This document shows positions 12,595 to 25,151 of a DNA stretch of 64,000 nt, piece by piece. The notes beneath the pieces were generated by a model. That model was not told the origin of the DNA and ran no database searches. It saw nothing but the letters and a program-made list of their open reading frames with translations. Each line of letters begins with the position of its first letter. The first letter of the stretch is position 1. The stretch lies in contig CM075674.1 in assembly GCA_037962975.1 (NCBI GenBank), positions 36,098,501 to 36,162,500 of the forward strand, read 5' to 3'. Both the position numbers and the translations under genes were made by a program. This stretch comes from Clitoria ternatea (taxonomy: Eukaryota > Streptophyta > Magnoliopsida > Fabales > Fabaceae).

Positions 12595-14550
12595 AACCCA
12601 TCCAGTTGATTGCAACCATTTAAGATATCAATGTGGAAATGAGATGTTATAGCTGTAGACTTTGTATCTGGGCTATCCAGAACCTGAGCGGGCCATGATG
12701 CAATCTAGGTCATTATGGATAGATTTATGAAGTCTGCACATTTCTTGCCTATCAGTATAAAATACCCATTACAGAAACTAACACAGTTGTACATCTGTGA
12801 GATCGTTCGACTGCATGGTTTTCCACCTAGTATTGCATCAGATAGAAATCCGAGGTTCATTTCCCGATTATGGGGAAGCTTGCATTAGGAGTTAGGCTCA
12901 AAGCTTCATTTGAGTTCAGCCTATCATCCTTAGATGGATGGACAGTCAAAGCGTACTATTCAGAGCTTGGAGGACTTGTTGAGGTTTTGTGTGCTAGAGC
13001 ATGGTGGTAGTTGGGAGCAGTTTCTCCCATTGATTATATTTACATATAATAACAGTTACCACAACAACATCAGTATGGCTCCATTCGAGGCCTTGTATAG
13101 CAGGAAATATCGGATGCCTTTATATTGAGTGGAGACTGATGAGAGTTCGATGTTGGGGCCTAAAATTGTGTAACAAACTACATAACAAATTGAAATGATT
13201 CGTGAATGAAAACTGAACTGGTCTGGACCGGGGTCTAGGATCCGGTGTGGGACCAGCCACAAGGATGCAGGTGTTTTTAGGGTTTGCACACCGGAACTGT
13301 GTATATCCGATATATTAATCTGGTCTCTCAGTGGGAGAGGCCGATCTTGTTGTCCTAGAGATCCTTTACACCAACGATTCGCGTTGTAGGGGGGCGAAAG
13401 GTGGTGCCACCTGCGAAGATTCTCCGACGCTCAAGTTAGAAGAGTGTATGAACTGAATGAATACTCAAGCGTAGTAACAGTAAAGTGTGAGATAGAATAA
13501 CGATATCATGCATGTGTGTTGATATGGCTTCTTATAGTTGAACGTAAGAGAAAAAATGAGACGTTGGATGCAGGTGGGTCCCTTATCTCTAATTGCGTGT
13601 ATATTGTGTCAATCAAAGTGGCTCGACTTTCAGAATGTGTCAGGAGGGTAGGTCAATTATCAGAGTACAATCCTCTAGAGAGAGGAGAGGATAATCACCT
13701 TTTCCGCATAATCTGCTGACACGCCCACTTACTTTCTGAAGCCATTGATGTGACGTATTTTGCTACAAACAGTGTCTTCGTTGATAAGTTATCAAAGGGC
13801 TCTTCTCTTGCTATGAGGGAAAAGCTAACAATTATATAAATATCCTGTATCAATGAACACAGAACCGTTACAGCGAAAATGAATGATGCTGTCATGGAGT
13901 GAGGGCGGATGACCAGACAACGGATATCCGGTGTGGTAACGTTGAACCTGGACACCGGTTTTCCTTATATGAGATCAGTCTGACGTCACAAGTATAGGGG
14001 CCGGTATCTAGACCGGATCAAAAACGTCCCAAGATAAATAAAAGAGTTACTATGATTATAGGAGGAAACCACTTGAGTTTCAGGTTGGTGATTTTGTATT
14101 ACTGAGGGTGTCACCTCATAAGGGCATTGTCGGGTGTTGAAAAGCAAAAAATTGAGCCTGAGATATATTGGACCATATGAAATCCTGAAAAGGATCAGTT
14201 TGGTGGCGTACCAGATTGCACTTCCTCCTTATTTGAAGAATCTTCACAATGTGTTTCATGTATCCTAGTTGAGGAAATATGTGTCAGATCTTGTACATGA
14301 GATCATTGATGATGATGCTGAGATTAAGGAGAACCTGACTGTACCTATTGAACCTCCATATATTGTGGAAAATTCAATCAAATGCTTAAGGAGCAAAGAG
14401 ATTCCATTGGTAAAAGTGGCTTGGAAATAGGGAAACTAGACCATATTGACTTGGGAGCATGAGGACTTGATGAGACAGCAGTATCTTGAGTTGTTTTATT
14501 GAGGTATGTGGTGTTTTACATTTTGAGGATGAAATTTTTGTAGGATGGGA
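12595..14550 (+). pseudogene. Chromovirus-like Ty3/gypsy integrase remnant, interrupted by a solo LTR
   Basis: Conceptual translation with stops shows the typical order of a Tekay/Del-type integrase. The core begins AVDFVSGL (about 12650) and continues with VDRFMKSAHFLPI, the IASDR...RFISRLWGS block and MDGQSKRTIQSLEDLLR with LPLIIFTYNNSYH (12934-13128). After the inserted LTR (13214-14020) comes the C-terminal part: FQVGDFVLL, RYIGPYEILKRI, AYQIALPP, LHNVFHVS and LRKYVSD, then KCLRSKEIPLVKVAWK and TWEHEDLMRQQYLELF, ending near 14503. Catalytic-domain residues are partly lost, and there are frameshifts near 14138 and several stops. RT, protease and gag are absent upstream of 12595. It ends in a purine-rich tract just before the LTR at 14555. 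Non-functional. Confidence 0.85.
13214..14020. mobile_element. 807-bp solo LTR with 5-bp target duplication
   Basis: The insertion begins TGAACTGG and ends CCGGATCA, and is flanked by AAAAC on both sides (13209-13213 and 14021-14025). Removing it restores continuity of the integrase frame region (MIRE... then SYYDYRRK-like sequence). It is visibly GC-richer than its surroundings, with CCGG-containing words near both ends. No internal coding region is present, so it is a solo LTR produced by LTR-LTR recombination, or a short non-autonomous element with LTR-like ends. Strand is unknown. The open frames inside (13516-13719 and 13695-13955) look accidental. Confidence 0.8.
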
Positions 14551-14554
14551 GAAT
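14541..14554 (+). other. Polypurine tract before the 3' LTR
   Basis: TAGGATGGGAGAAT lies directly before TGTGACATCC and after the end of the integrase remnant. This is the usual site of plus-strand priming in Ty3/gypsy elements. Confidence 0.6.
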
Positions 14555-16100
14555 TGTGACATCCTAATTTTAATTATTGATTAATTTTATTAACCAGATT
14601 ATTAAATTGGGAATGTTAAATTAATTAATAGCGGATGTGTTAATTCTTATAAATTATTCACGTAATTTTTGGGTAACATGTCTTCAAAATTAACTAAACG
14701 TTCAAAGTTACCAAATTGCCACCTTATCACCCCTCATTGTGTCATGTGTCCCACTCCCTCACGCTTATCACATCACCACGCCTAACACCATTACCAATTA
14801 ACTCTTCAAATGCTTAACATTTCTTCAAAATTTCAACCACTTCTCAATTTCACTCTGTAGATCACTCTCTCTCATTCTAACTTTTTTCTTCAAATTGAGA
14901 ATTCACTCCCTCGGCCTCGTTCTCTCAATTTCCATCTTTTACCTTCAAGAACACCATCATCACCGAATCATCAATCCATCACATTTTTCTTCTCTTTACT
15001 CTCGGGTTTTCTCTTCTCATCTCAATTGCATGCCATTGATCCACATACTGCACTTCAAATTCTCTTCAAATTAATTATTACCGTGACTATCCTCTTCCTT
15101 CTTTTCCTTAGATTCTCTCGCGAGCATAGCCACGGTCGTTGAAAGGCTCGAAGGTTTCATCATTGTTGACTGATCGTTCGATCGGAGGTTTAACCTAAGC
15201 CGAAACGAAGAATCTCGACCGTCAATTAGTGCAAAATCAGTGTTGGTAAGCTAAATGACTGTAGATCCTTCCATGCATGGTCTTTTACTTTTCATTCATG
15301 CATGGGATGATCCATCCATATTTTAAGAAACTCATTAATATAAAAGTTCTTATTTCTTTCCTCTTTCAAATTAGCCATGGAACACCTAAATCTGACGTCT
15401 AAATCAAAAGTTATGGCCAAAACATGAAAATTATGTTTTTTGGAATTTTTTTCTAGGCAATGACCTTTTTCGTAATTCTATATTAATTGGCTCAAAAATG
15501 GCTTATGTTGTCTTTTCATAGAAATTGTAGAAAATTTTGCTATGAAAATTTTAAGACCAAAATCGCTTAAATCCGACACCCGTAGCCTAAGTTATGTTAA
15601 TAAATAGGGAAGCACACACAAAGTTACCATTTTCCGCACAAAACAATAGCAAAAATGGTAAAGTGGGAATTTTCTACTTGGAATTAAATTTTGATGTCTT
15701 TATGAAAGTGATAGAAAATAAATTACGAAGTTCTGTAAGGTTAAAATAATATTTATCAATTTATCAGGCTAGCCCTAGGCTCGGACTTTGGCTTTTAAAA
15801 CGCTAGAAAATGGGTGGTTTAGAGAAAGAAATTCCTGAAACCTGACATATAGACCTAAAACAATATTAAAATTTTTTAAGAAGTCAAGTGTAAAAAATGA
15901 TGATTAGGTTGAAGGTTTAGTTACTCATGTTTGTTGTTGTTTCAAAGGGTATTATTGGGTAAAATGTAAAATGGGTGTTAATTTACAGTAGTGAATGGTT
16001 TAGGCTAGACTACTTTTACTAGTTTGTTTGTAATGGAGGATTAAAAAAATATTATGTATTCCATTTGGCATTTTAATGAAGCATGTTATTATTAGTCCAA
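14555..16100 (+). mobile_element. 3' LTR of the chromovirus-like element, right end unresolved
   Basis: It starts TGTGACATCC, the usual LTR start in this lineage; the solo LTR at 48548-51608 begins TGTAACATCC in its own orientation. The body has a pyrimidine-rich leader-like stretch (14860-15130), then sequence typical of long legume gypsy LTRs. No second copy is present in the window to fix the right end. I place it near 16100 because sequence character changes there, but the end could lie anywhere in about 15900-16200. Confidence 0.6.
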
Positions 16101-16840
16101 ATTATGAGTGGGATTTAGGTAGGATTATCCCCGTCAGTTAAACTCTTAACCAAGCAAACAATATCCTTTAAACACCTAGTTGATAGGACTCATTGGATTT
16201 CAACTTGCATCATACCATCAATGCCCCCTCCCCACCTGAATGTTACTCTGACTAGGCTTCAAAGTTAGATGATTGAATTCCTTATTCATCCTTTCAACAT
16301 ATAGATGAAGCTTATCCTCCAAAAGCATTGTCGTTGATCTGAAAACACTCAACCATGCTCTCATCATAATCCACCAATATTTTCTTACCACCCGGTAATC
16401 CACCATCAAACCTCAACTTAACATCACAACCAACTCTTAGTCGAGGTAGAAATTATTAATGAGGTCTATGTATAAGAGGTAGTCAGAGTCGAAATCATTC
16501 ATGATGTAAAAATCACCTTTGAAATACACCACCATCCAAAATTGGGTATTGGTCACTCCTTCCATATTGTAAAAAAAAACCCTAAAAGATAGAACACAAT
16601 TTTTAGGGAACTATCAACTAAAGATCTTAAAAGAAAATCAGAAGCATCCAATAACTTTAATGGCATGAAAATACCTTAACTTACATTTATGTGCATTGGT
16701 TACTTCAATGAGAGGTTACTAAATAAAACAAACTCACAGATGAGAGAAAGCTAAAAGAAAAGTCGTATCTTTTTCAACCAGTATCTTAATGCCCTTCAAC
16801 CACCTTTTTGAATAGCAGAAATGATTGCTTTTGCATGAAA

Positions 16841-17808
16841 TATTTTTAAGTAGGCACATTACTTAATTCCCCACTTTTACATGGTCAAGTTAATCCTTTA
16901 AATATTAAAAATTCACGCGTGGTCTCCCACCTTTCTCCTTTGTTAGTGTAATGGGGCCTTACCATCAATTTCTTCAAACTTTTGTTAACTTTTGTTTAGC
17001 AGACACCTTTTTTGACATATGTAATGCCATATGGATAGACACATGGGCAGTAAAACACCCTTATTTTGTTGAGCAAGATGAACTTCATTTTTAATATATT
17101 TATCCCCAAATTTAACTACGAACTTTACCTTTTTTTTTTTATCTATTTAACCCTTATTTTTCATTCAGCGACCATTAATAAGAGAGGTAAACCCTAACAA
17201 CCATTAACAAGGTGTGAAACTTGAACCCCAACCAACTTCGCTTCATGATTTCAACAACAAAGAAAACAACAACGTTACCAACAAAACCTAAGATGACCCA
17301 CGAGAAAAGACAACAAACTATTTTTGACTGAATGCAATTCTTGATCAAATAATGTTATAATTGTTTTTAGTTGTTATTATTGCATATTGATATAAAATTG
17401 ATGTTGTAGTCTTTATTTTGTTTTTAATAATTTATCATGTGAATTTGTTTTAGGGTTTTAAATGTGGTTGTTTTGGTGATTTATTTGCTTAAAAATTGCT
17501 CAAAAAATAAATTAAATAGAGGTGGTTAAGAAAATATTAAGAGGGAAAGTTTTTCAAGTTAGTCATAGGTAATATTCTGGGGGTTCCACTCATTGATTTT
17601 GGCAGTTAGAAAGTTCCTAAAATATTTTAAGCAATAGGTGCTAGCTTAGCAAAAGTTAACGAAAGTTTGAAGAAATTGACAACAAGAACCTCTTACACTG
17701 ACATGAGTGAAAAGTGAAGGAGCATATATGAAGTTTTAATATTTGAGGGACCTATTTATCCGATCGTGTAAAAATAAGAGACTAAGCAATGTGTTTACTT
17801 AATTTTTT
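16841..17808. mobile_element. Non-autonomous DNA element with ~160-bp terminal inverted repeats
   Basis: The left arm (about 16841-17005) and the reverse complement of the right arm (about 17630-17808) align over most of their length. Shared words include CACATTRCTTA, CCTTTAAATATTAAAA / CCTCAAATATTAAAA, GTCAATTTCTTCAAAC and GTTAACTTTTG. Long imperfect terminal inverted repeats around a ~620-bp non-coding centre fit a Mutator-like non-autonomous element. I could not read a clean 9-bp target duplication, so the exact ends and superfamily are open. Confidence 0.6.
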
Positions 17809-18308
17809 TTTATGGAGGAATTATTGTTGTTTAGGAATACAAGTTTCAACCCTAAACACCTAACAAAAACTTATTAATGTCATGCCAAAATACCAAGCCA
17901 GGAATCTACTTTCATTGGGTGCCCCATATGCTCTATCAACCATAGTCAATGGTTGGGTTCAACTATGGGAAACATAGGCTTGAGAGACAATTCAAACTTT
18001 GGGGAAGAGTGCAAGGTCGTGAATATGCATAATTTTTGAGTCTAAGTTTGTAGGGGCTATAATTTCCCCAAAGTTGAAAAGGGGCAATGTAATTTGCCTA
18101 AAAGTAACATATAAAACATTAAAATTTATCTTATATAATTAAAACTTTTCATTCATATATTTTAAGTAAGTTGTGATTCGGTGATATAAAAGTAACATAT
18201 CTCTATGCAGATCATAGTTTAAATCCCATAAATTGCTCTTTTATTTTTTTTCAATTTTACATATACTTTTGTTTTAACATAAGACATGGACTTGTTAGTG
18301 TGTTCACA

Positions 18309-18316
18309 ACCGCACT
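18309..18316. other. 8-bp target duplication of outer hAT element (left copy)
   Basis: ACCGCACT here matches ACCACACT at 45986-45993 with one difference. Both lie directly outside the TAGRGG / CACCCCTA element ends. Confidence 0.65.
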
Positions 18317-18472
18317 TAGAGGTAGGTATGATAACGAGGCGGTTCGGGGATGAGTTTGACTCATACCATCCCCATCCCTATTATCCTAGACCCTAACCGC
18401 CTTCGTCTCCGATCCTTGTCGGGTGAGATAAAATGACTCCCACCCTCTCCCCCCGATCAGGATCAGGGAAAC

Positions 18473-19558
18473 TGAAGATCAAAAGATGTTTTGATAATGA
18501 CAAGACAAAGACCAGGCCAAGAAAATAAAGATTCAAAATCACATGGCAAAAATTAAAGTGAGACCCTATAAGAAAATATGGCCATTAAATTATAAAGTTT
18601 TAAAATAAAAACATGCAATCAGAGTCATAGTAATCGATTACCTTATTAGAGTAATCGATTACCAGGATTCATTAAGTTAAGGAACACGAAGTTTTATTTT
18701 TAAATTACAAGATCTGAAACTTTGTAATCGATTACACATATAGAGTAATCGATTACCTTAGCTCAAGTGCACATGACATATGACCTGCATCCTTAAATCT
18801 GAATCTTTTAATTAGTGTAATCGATTATAGGAAACTAGTAATCGATTACAAAACTTAACGTTCAAAATTTTAAAAAGGGTCTAATCGATTACCATAAACA
18901 AGTAATCGATTACCATCTGGTGAGAATGCATGAATGAACATAATGCTTCATGAAATCCTCTTGAAAGATTATGTCTTTTCCCATGGATCATCACCTGAAA
19001 ATGAAAGCGCATCTTTTCATGAATCATTATGACCCTTCAAGGCATTTCTCTACCTATAAATAGGGATGCCACTCATTGTGCAAAATACACCTAATTCTTC
19101 CAATTCCTTCTTAAGAACTATAAGTGGCCATATAATCTTATAAGTCTCTTGTGCTTCAATTTGTTCTTTTGCTCTAAGAAAGAGAGCATTCCTCTTTTAG
19201 ATTTCTACTAAAGTTGTGAGAAAAGTGTTGTTGGGAATTATTTCCCAAAGCTGTAAAGAAATCTTCACACAAGGGTAGCGGTGTACCAAGGTGTGGAAGA
19301 ATCTTTATACTATTTGTGATAATAGTGGATTCCTCAAGGGTGACTTGAGAAGACTGGACGTAGGCAGTGGTGTTGCTGAACTAGTATAAAATACTATTTG
19401 CAATTTATTAACCCTATCCTTATCTTTATATTTATTCAAATCATTCAACATTTAATAAGGCTAATTCTAAATTCTAAGAGATTGAACCTAGGAAAAACTA
19501 ATAAAAGAAAAGTCAATTCACCCCATCTCTTGACTTGCTAGAGGCCACTTGACTAACA
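18473..19558 (+). repeat. 5' LTR of the SIRE-type element (1,086 bp)
   Basis: Termini are TG...CA. It holds four pairs of the palindrome GTAATCGATTAC starting at 18630/18651, 18724/18745, 18817/18838 and 18881/18902, every pair 21 bp apart. A TATA-like CTATAAATAGGG lies at 19054-19065, so transcription probably starts about 30 bp further on, with the paired sites 150-430 bp upstream. Compared with the 3' LTR it lacks about 27 bp after CCCAAAGCT (19241-19249). Confidence 0.92.
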
Positions 19559-19560
19559 AG

Positions 19561-19579
19561 TAGTATCAAAGCAGACTTC
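19561..19579 (+). other. Primer-binding site of the SIRE-type element
   Basis: TAGTATCAAAGCAGACTTC starts two bases after the LTR. It matches the initiator-Met tRNA site of copia elements (TGGTATCAGAGC) with two G-to-A changes in its first twelve bases, so priming would be weakened. Confidence 0.75.
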
Positions 19580-19612
19580 TTGTACAAGGTTTAAAAACTT
19601 CAAGAAGTAAAA

Positions 19613-21085
19613 ATGGCCTTTCCTAACCCTATCTTCCCTAAGGGAAACTCCATCCCTAGACCCCTAGTATTTAATGGAGTTGGATACCAATACTGGAAAA
19701 CCCGTATGCAAATATTTATTGAAACCATAGACATAGATATATGGGATTCTATAGAAAATGGTCCCTTCATGCCAACTAAGACTGTTGATGGAATAACCGT
19801 AGCTAAACCTAGAAATGAATGAAGTGAGGAGGATAAAAGAAAAGTCCAATACACCCTTAAAGCCAAAAACATTATAACTTCAGCCTTATGCATGGACGAA
19901 TACTTTAGAATATCCACATGTAAAACAACAAAGGAAATGTGGGATACTTTAGAAGTTACTTACGAAGGAATAAGTGAAGTAAAAAGATCTAGAATAAATA
20001 CCCTAACTAGGGAATATGAACTGTTTAGAATGAATCAAAATGAAAACATACAAGATATACAAAAAAGATTCACTCATATAATTAATCATCTTGCATGTCT
20101 AGGAAAAACCGTTTCTAATGAAGACTTGATTGACAAAGTTTTAATATGTCTGAACAGGGAGTGGCAACCAAAGGTTACAGCTATATCTGAGTCTAGAGAT
20201 CTGGGAACAATGTCACTGGCTACCCTATTTGGAAAATTGCAAGAGCATGAACTAGAACTTACAAGGTTGAACCAACACGAAGAAGGAGATAAGAAAAAGA
20301 GAAGTGTTGCTCTTAAATCTTCCATACAAACCTTAACTGAAAGTGATGAAGAAAATATAGAAGAAACCAAGAATATAGATGATACCGAGGAATTTGGAAT
20401 GCTCGTCCAAAGATTCAACAAGTTCCTAAAAAGAAAAGAAGGACAAAGAAAGCCAAACCTTAGAAAACCCTTTAAGAAAATTGATGAGCCTAATTAAGGT
20501 CCAAAATGTTTTGAATGCGGCAAGCTTGGACACATGAAAATGGAATGTCCAACCCTAAATAAAAGGATGGACAAGCAAGAGAAAAGGTATCCCAAGAACA
20601 AAAGAAGAGTGTACATTGCCTGGGATGAAAATGATCTAAGCTCCTCAGAAGAATTAGATCAAGAGGAAGCAAATCTCTGCCTGATGGCAAACACTGATAA
20701 GGTAAATAATTCTGAACCACCAAGTCGTACTTTTGATGAGTTACAAGATGCGTTTGAGGATCTTCACAATGAATATCAAAAACTAGCTAAGAAATTTTTA
20801 ACTCTCAAAAGCTTTAATCTAACTCTAGAGGAGAACATATCAAAACTTAGAAAAATTAAGCTGAAACATAAAATTGAAAAAGAAAACCTAGAAATTAAGC
20901 TGAAACATAAGACTACCAATAGTCAAACATGCATATCATGTCAAAAGTTCATTCAAGAAATTGATGACTTAAAAAATACATGCGCTAAATTCACTATGGG
21001 AAGAGACAATCTGGAAATTCTCCTAGGGAAACAAGGTTATCGTTTCAATAAAGCTGGTTTAGGCTTTGACCCTTCTAAGCAATAA
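19613..21085 (+). pseudogene. gag of the SIRE-type element, broken by stops
   Basis: Starts ATGGCCTTTCC (MAFPNPIF) just after the primer site. The first 69 codons (PLVFNGVGYQYWKTRMQIF) end in a TGA at 19820. The same frame then continues with the copia gag domain (WDTLEVTYEG, EYELFRMNQNENIQD, REWQPKVTAI) to a TAA at 20495-20497. It goes on with a zinc knuckle CFECGKLGHMKMEC (from about 20508) and a long charged, coiled-coil-like tail (LEENISKLRKIKLKHK, repeated as EIKLKHK) to a TAA at 21083. The three stops are in frame, so one ancestral polyprotein is evident. The tail between the zinc knuckles is longer than in most copia gags, as in SIRE/Maximus elements. Gag would form the particle and package RNA; this copy cannot make it. 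Confidence 0.88.
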
Positions 21086-21136
21086 AAACTATATAAAAAT
21101 TTCTTTATTTCACAAAAGACCTCTACAAGTCCATTT

Positions 21137-24100
21137 GTGAAATGTTTTCACTATGGAAGGAAGGGACATACAATATTAACCTGTAATATAATAAAAAATG
21201 AGTTCAAAATTCAAACAAAATTTGGATTAAAAAGAAAACCTTATCAAAGTCTAACCTTCAAGGACCCAAGAAAGTATGAGTACCTAAAACAAAAATCTAA
21301 TTTATTTTACAAGTATGCTTGGTCGGAAAACAGTCAAGTTGGTACCTTGACAGTGGATGTTCCAGGCATATGACAGGAGATATAACAAAATTCTCCTCCC
21401 TATTCATGAAAGAAGAAGGATATGTAACCTATGGTGATAATAATAAAGGCAAAATCCTAGGAGTTGGAAAAGTTGGAAAGAGTTCATCTACCTCCATTGA
21501 CAACGTGCTATATATTGAAGGATTAAAGCACAATCTATTAAGCATAAGTCAGCTATGTGACAAAGGTAACAATGTAATCTTTAACTCTGACACTTGCTTA
21601 ATTCAAAGTAAAGAAAATAACTCCATAAAATTTATTGGAAACAAATTAATAATATTTACATGATAAACTTAGATAATTTGTCAACGAGTCAAGCTCAATG
21701 CTTAATAAGTCATGAGGAAGATCCATGGCTATGGCATAGGAGGATAGCCCACATTCACATGGATCATTTGAATAAGATAATTAAAAAGGATTTACTGACA
21801 GGAATTCCAAAGCTTAAATTTGCAAAAGACAAAATGTGTGATGCCTGCCAGAAAGGAAAATAGATAAAAATATCCTTTAAGTCAAAAAATATTGTCTCGA
21901 CAAGTAAGCCCTTGCAATTGCTGCATATGGACTTATTCGGGCTGTCAAGAACTAGAAGCTTTGGTGGAAACTACTATGCCTTAGTTATAGTTGACGACTA
22001 CTCTAGATACACCTGGACCCTTTTTCTAAAAAATAAAAATGAAGCCTATTCATCTCTTAAGAGATTAGCTAAAATAGTCCAAAACGAAAAGGATATAAAA
22101 ATCATAAGCATTAGAAGTGATCATGGAGAGGAATTTGAAAATCAATCATTTGAAAAGTTTTGTGATAAATTTGGAATCAAACATAACTTTTCTGCCCCTA
22201 GAACCCCTCAACAAAATGGTGTTATTGAAAGAAAGAATAGATCACTAGAAGAATTAGCACGAACAATGCTAAATGAAACCAATCTCCCTAAATACTTCTG
22301 GGCAGATGCTGTTAATACAGCCTGCTATGTAATGAACAGAGTCCTCATTAGACCTATTCTTAAGAAAACACTATATGAACTATACAATGAAAGAAAACCT
22401 AATATATCTCATCTACATGTATTTGGTTGTAAATGCTTTGTCCTAAATAATGGAAAAGATAACTTAGGAAAATTTGAAGCTAAAGCCGATGAAGGAATTT
22501 TTCTTGGTTATTCCCTATCAAGTAAAGCATTTAGAATATATAACAAAAGGACTTTGACAATTGAAGAATCGGTGCATGTCTCTTTTGATGAAACTAACCC
22601 CATAAGATTAGAAAGTGTCATAGATGATGTTGCAGATTCTTTTGAGAAAATACAACTAAATGAAAAGGAAGAAGATCATCAAGATGACTAAGAAAAGAAT
22701 TCAACACTATGTGATGATCTACCTAAGACATGGAGAATCAACAAAAATCATCCAATCGACAATATCATTGGTGATATATCAAAAGGGGTAACTACTAGAA
22801 AATCATTGAGAAATACATGCAATACTATGGAATTTGTTTCACAAATAGAACCTAAAAACATTAATGAAGCAACAAAAGATGAATATTGGATAATTGCTAT
22901 GCAAGATGAATTAAATCAATTTGAACGAAATTAAGTATGGGAACTAGTCCCAAAGCCTAATGATCATCAAGCTATAGGGACTAAATGGGTATTTAAAAAT
23001 AAACTAGATGAGCATGGTATAATTATTAGAAATAAGGCAAGATTAGTAGCCAAAGGATACAATCAGGAAGAAGGTATAGATTATGAAGAAACCTATGCCC
23101 CAGTCACACGATTAGAAGCCATTAGAATGCTCTTAGCCTTTGCTGCCTATATGGACTTTAAGCTATACCAAATGGATGTTAAGAGTGCATTCTTAAATGG
23201 GTACATTAATGAGGAAGTATATGTATGTCAACCACCAGGATTTGAAAATGATAATTTCCCTGACCATGTTTATAAGTTAAAGAAAGCATTATATGGGCTT
23301 AAACAAGCACCTCAAGCATGGTATGATCGTCTTAGTCAATTCTTGTTAGAAAATAAGTTCAATAGAGGAAAGGTAGACACTACTTTATTTATTAAGAAAC
23401 AAGGTAATGATATTCTCTTAGTCCAAATATATGTTGATGATATTATTTTTGGATCAACTAACGAAAACATGTGCAAAGAATTTTCCCAAGCAATGCAGAA
23501 CAAATTTGAAATGTCAATGATGGGAGAACTTAACTTCTTCCTTGGGCTACAAATCAAACAATCAAAAGAAGGCATCTTCATCAATCAATCAAAGTACTGC
23601 AAAGAATTATTGACAAGATTTGGGATGGATAATCCAAAGACATTTCAACACCTATGAGTACGACTTGCTACCTTGATAAGGATGAAATTGGAAAATCTGT
23701 AAACGCCAAAGCATATCAAGGTATGATCGGATCCTTACTATATCTATCTGCAAGTCGACCTGACATTATGTTTAGTGTCTGTCTTTGTGCTAGATTTCAA
23801 GTCAATCCAAAAGAATATCATCTAAAAGCAGTAAAGAGAATCATAAGATATCTAAAAGGGACAGTAAACCTAGGCCTTTGGTACCCTAAAGGATTATCCT
23901 GTAATCAAGTAGGATACTCAGTTCTGATTTTGTAGGATGTCGAACAGATAGAAAAAGTACTAGTGGCACTTGCCATATAATAGGATCAGCCCTAGTATCC
24001 TGGCACAGCAAAAAACAAAATAGTGTCGCCTTATCTATAGCAGAAGCGGAATATATCGCTGCTGGTAGTTGCTGCGCTCAAATCCTATGGATGAAGCAAC

Positions 24101-24366
24101 AACTACAAGACTAATCTCACTAAATAATATTCCAATAAAGTGCGACAACACTAGTACAATAAATCTCTCAAAAAATCCAGTACAACACTCTAAAACTAAG
24201 CATATTGAAATAAGGCATCATTTTCTCAGAGATCATGTACAAAAAGGTGACTGCATATTAGAATTTGTTGAGACCCATAAATAACTAGCAGACATCTTCA
24301 CCAAACCTCTACCTAAAGAACAATTTTTCAATATCCGAAATGAATTAGGCATATTAAATCCTCAAT
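21137..24366 (+). pseudogene. pol of the SIRE-type element: protease, integrase, RT, RNase H
   Basis: A second zinc-knuckle relic (CFHYGRKGHTILTC, one Cys now Tyr) starts at 21140. Protease WYLDSGCSRHMTGD follows in a shifted frame (from 21337). Integrase has its HH-CC region (WHRRIAHIH ... CDACQKGK, 21732-21860) and the catalytic core with D in HMDLFG, D in IRSDHGEEF and E in PQQNGVIERKNRS (21930-22240), and is otherwise well kept. RT has KARLVAKGYNQ, LYQMDVKSAFLNG and the active-site YVDDIIFG (23431-23454). RNase H begins after a frameshift near 23655, has ASRPDIMFSV, breaks again at 23930, then keeps SIAEAEYIAAG and ADIFTKPLPKEQF, ending at 24366. Interruptions: frameshifts near 21315, 21660, 23655, 23930 and 24090; stops at 21861 (TAG), 22689 (TGA/TAA region) and 22933 (TAA). 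Non-functional. Confidence 0.9.
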
Positions 24367-25151
24367 AAAAATTAAATAAGAATTCTAAATTTTGACTAAA
24401 ATAAGACTCTGGTCGAAAGTAATCGATTACAAGATAACAGTAATCGATTACCGCTTATAAAAAGTCAGCTTGGACAGCCACGTGGAACGCTCAAGAAACT
24501 TCCAGTAATCGATTACCACATAGCTGTAATCGATTACCGCCTGCCAAATCAGGTCAGTCTCTCTTTGACTCAATCTTAGAAATCAAAAATCTAAATTTTA
24601 AAATTTCATAGTTAAATTAAAATTTATTTTTCATTTTTTTAGGATTCTTCAAATATTTTCTTATCTTCTTTTTAAATATTTCTTTAAAAACTTTAATTTT
24701 TTCTTTTTTTTTTATTATCATTTTTTGGTTTAACATTTTTTTTGAAAACATTTAAAACTTTAAAAAATCTTTTTCAGATGATTTTTTAATCTCCTTTTTT
24801 TGACGATCGGTATCTCATATATTTATTTTACACACTTTAATTCATTTTATCCTCTGACAGTTCGGTCTTCTAGTCACTGATTACACTCTCTCCCATGTCT
24901 GCCTTCCTCTTCCCCACGTTCTGTAATGCACGCTTTCCCAGTTTCGAAAAGGCACGTCCAATCGTGTCCTTCTACGTGCAGACCCTAGTCTTGTAATCGA
25001 TTACACTTTTAATGTAATCGATTACTCACGTTCCTGATAGACTTTTCAACTTCTCGTAATCGATTACCAGCTACACGTCTTCCCCTTGTAATCGATTACC
25101 AGTAGTCATCTGACGGTTCCCATTCTTGGAATTGATTACACAAATTTACAC
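24367..25151 (+). promoter_or_regulatory. pol-env spacer with further 21-bp-paired palindromes
   Basis: Between the RNase H stop and the Athila insertion lie three more exact pairs of GTAATCGATTAC (24419/24440, 24505/24526, 24993/25014), each 21 bp apart. There are two single-spaced copies (25056 and 25088, 32 bp) and a degenerate copy (GGAATTGATTAC, 25128) whose partner GTAATCAATTAC lies beyond the Athila insertion at 39470. The T-rich stretch 24600-24790 has no coding signal. The sites here are outside the LTR, so their conservation is not due to LTR homogenisation. Function is unknown. Confidence 0.75.
25147..25151. other. Target duplication of the Athila insertion (left copy)
   Basis: TACAC precedes the LTR start TGGTGCTG; the matching TACAC is at 39456-39460, directly after the other LTR's end (CTTATCA). 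Confidence 0.85.

Noticed and set aside
18627..18913. The GTAATCGATTAC repeats as a CRISPR-like array
   Set aside because: The sequence is eukaryotic retrotransposon DNA, the repeats are only 12 bp, and there is no spacer/repeat regularity beyond the 21-bp pairing.
19600..19917. Minus-strand frames opposite the SIRE gag and pol
   Set aside because: They are shadows of the plus-strand gag/pol reading frame.
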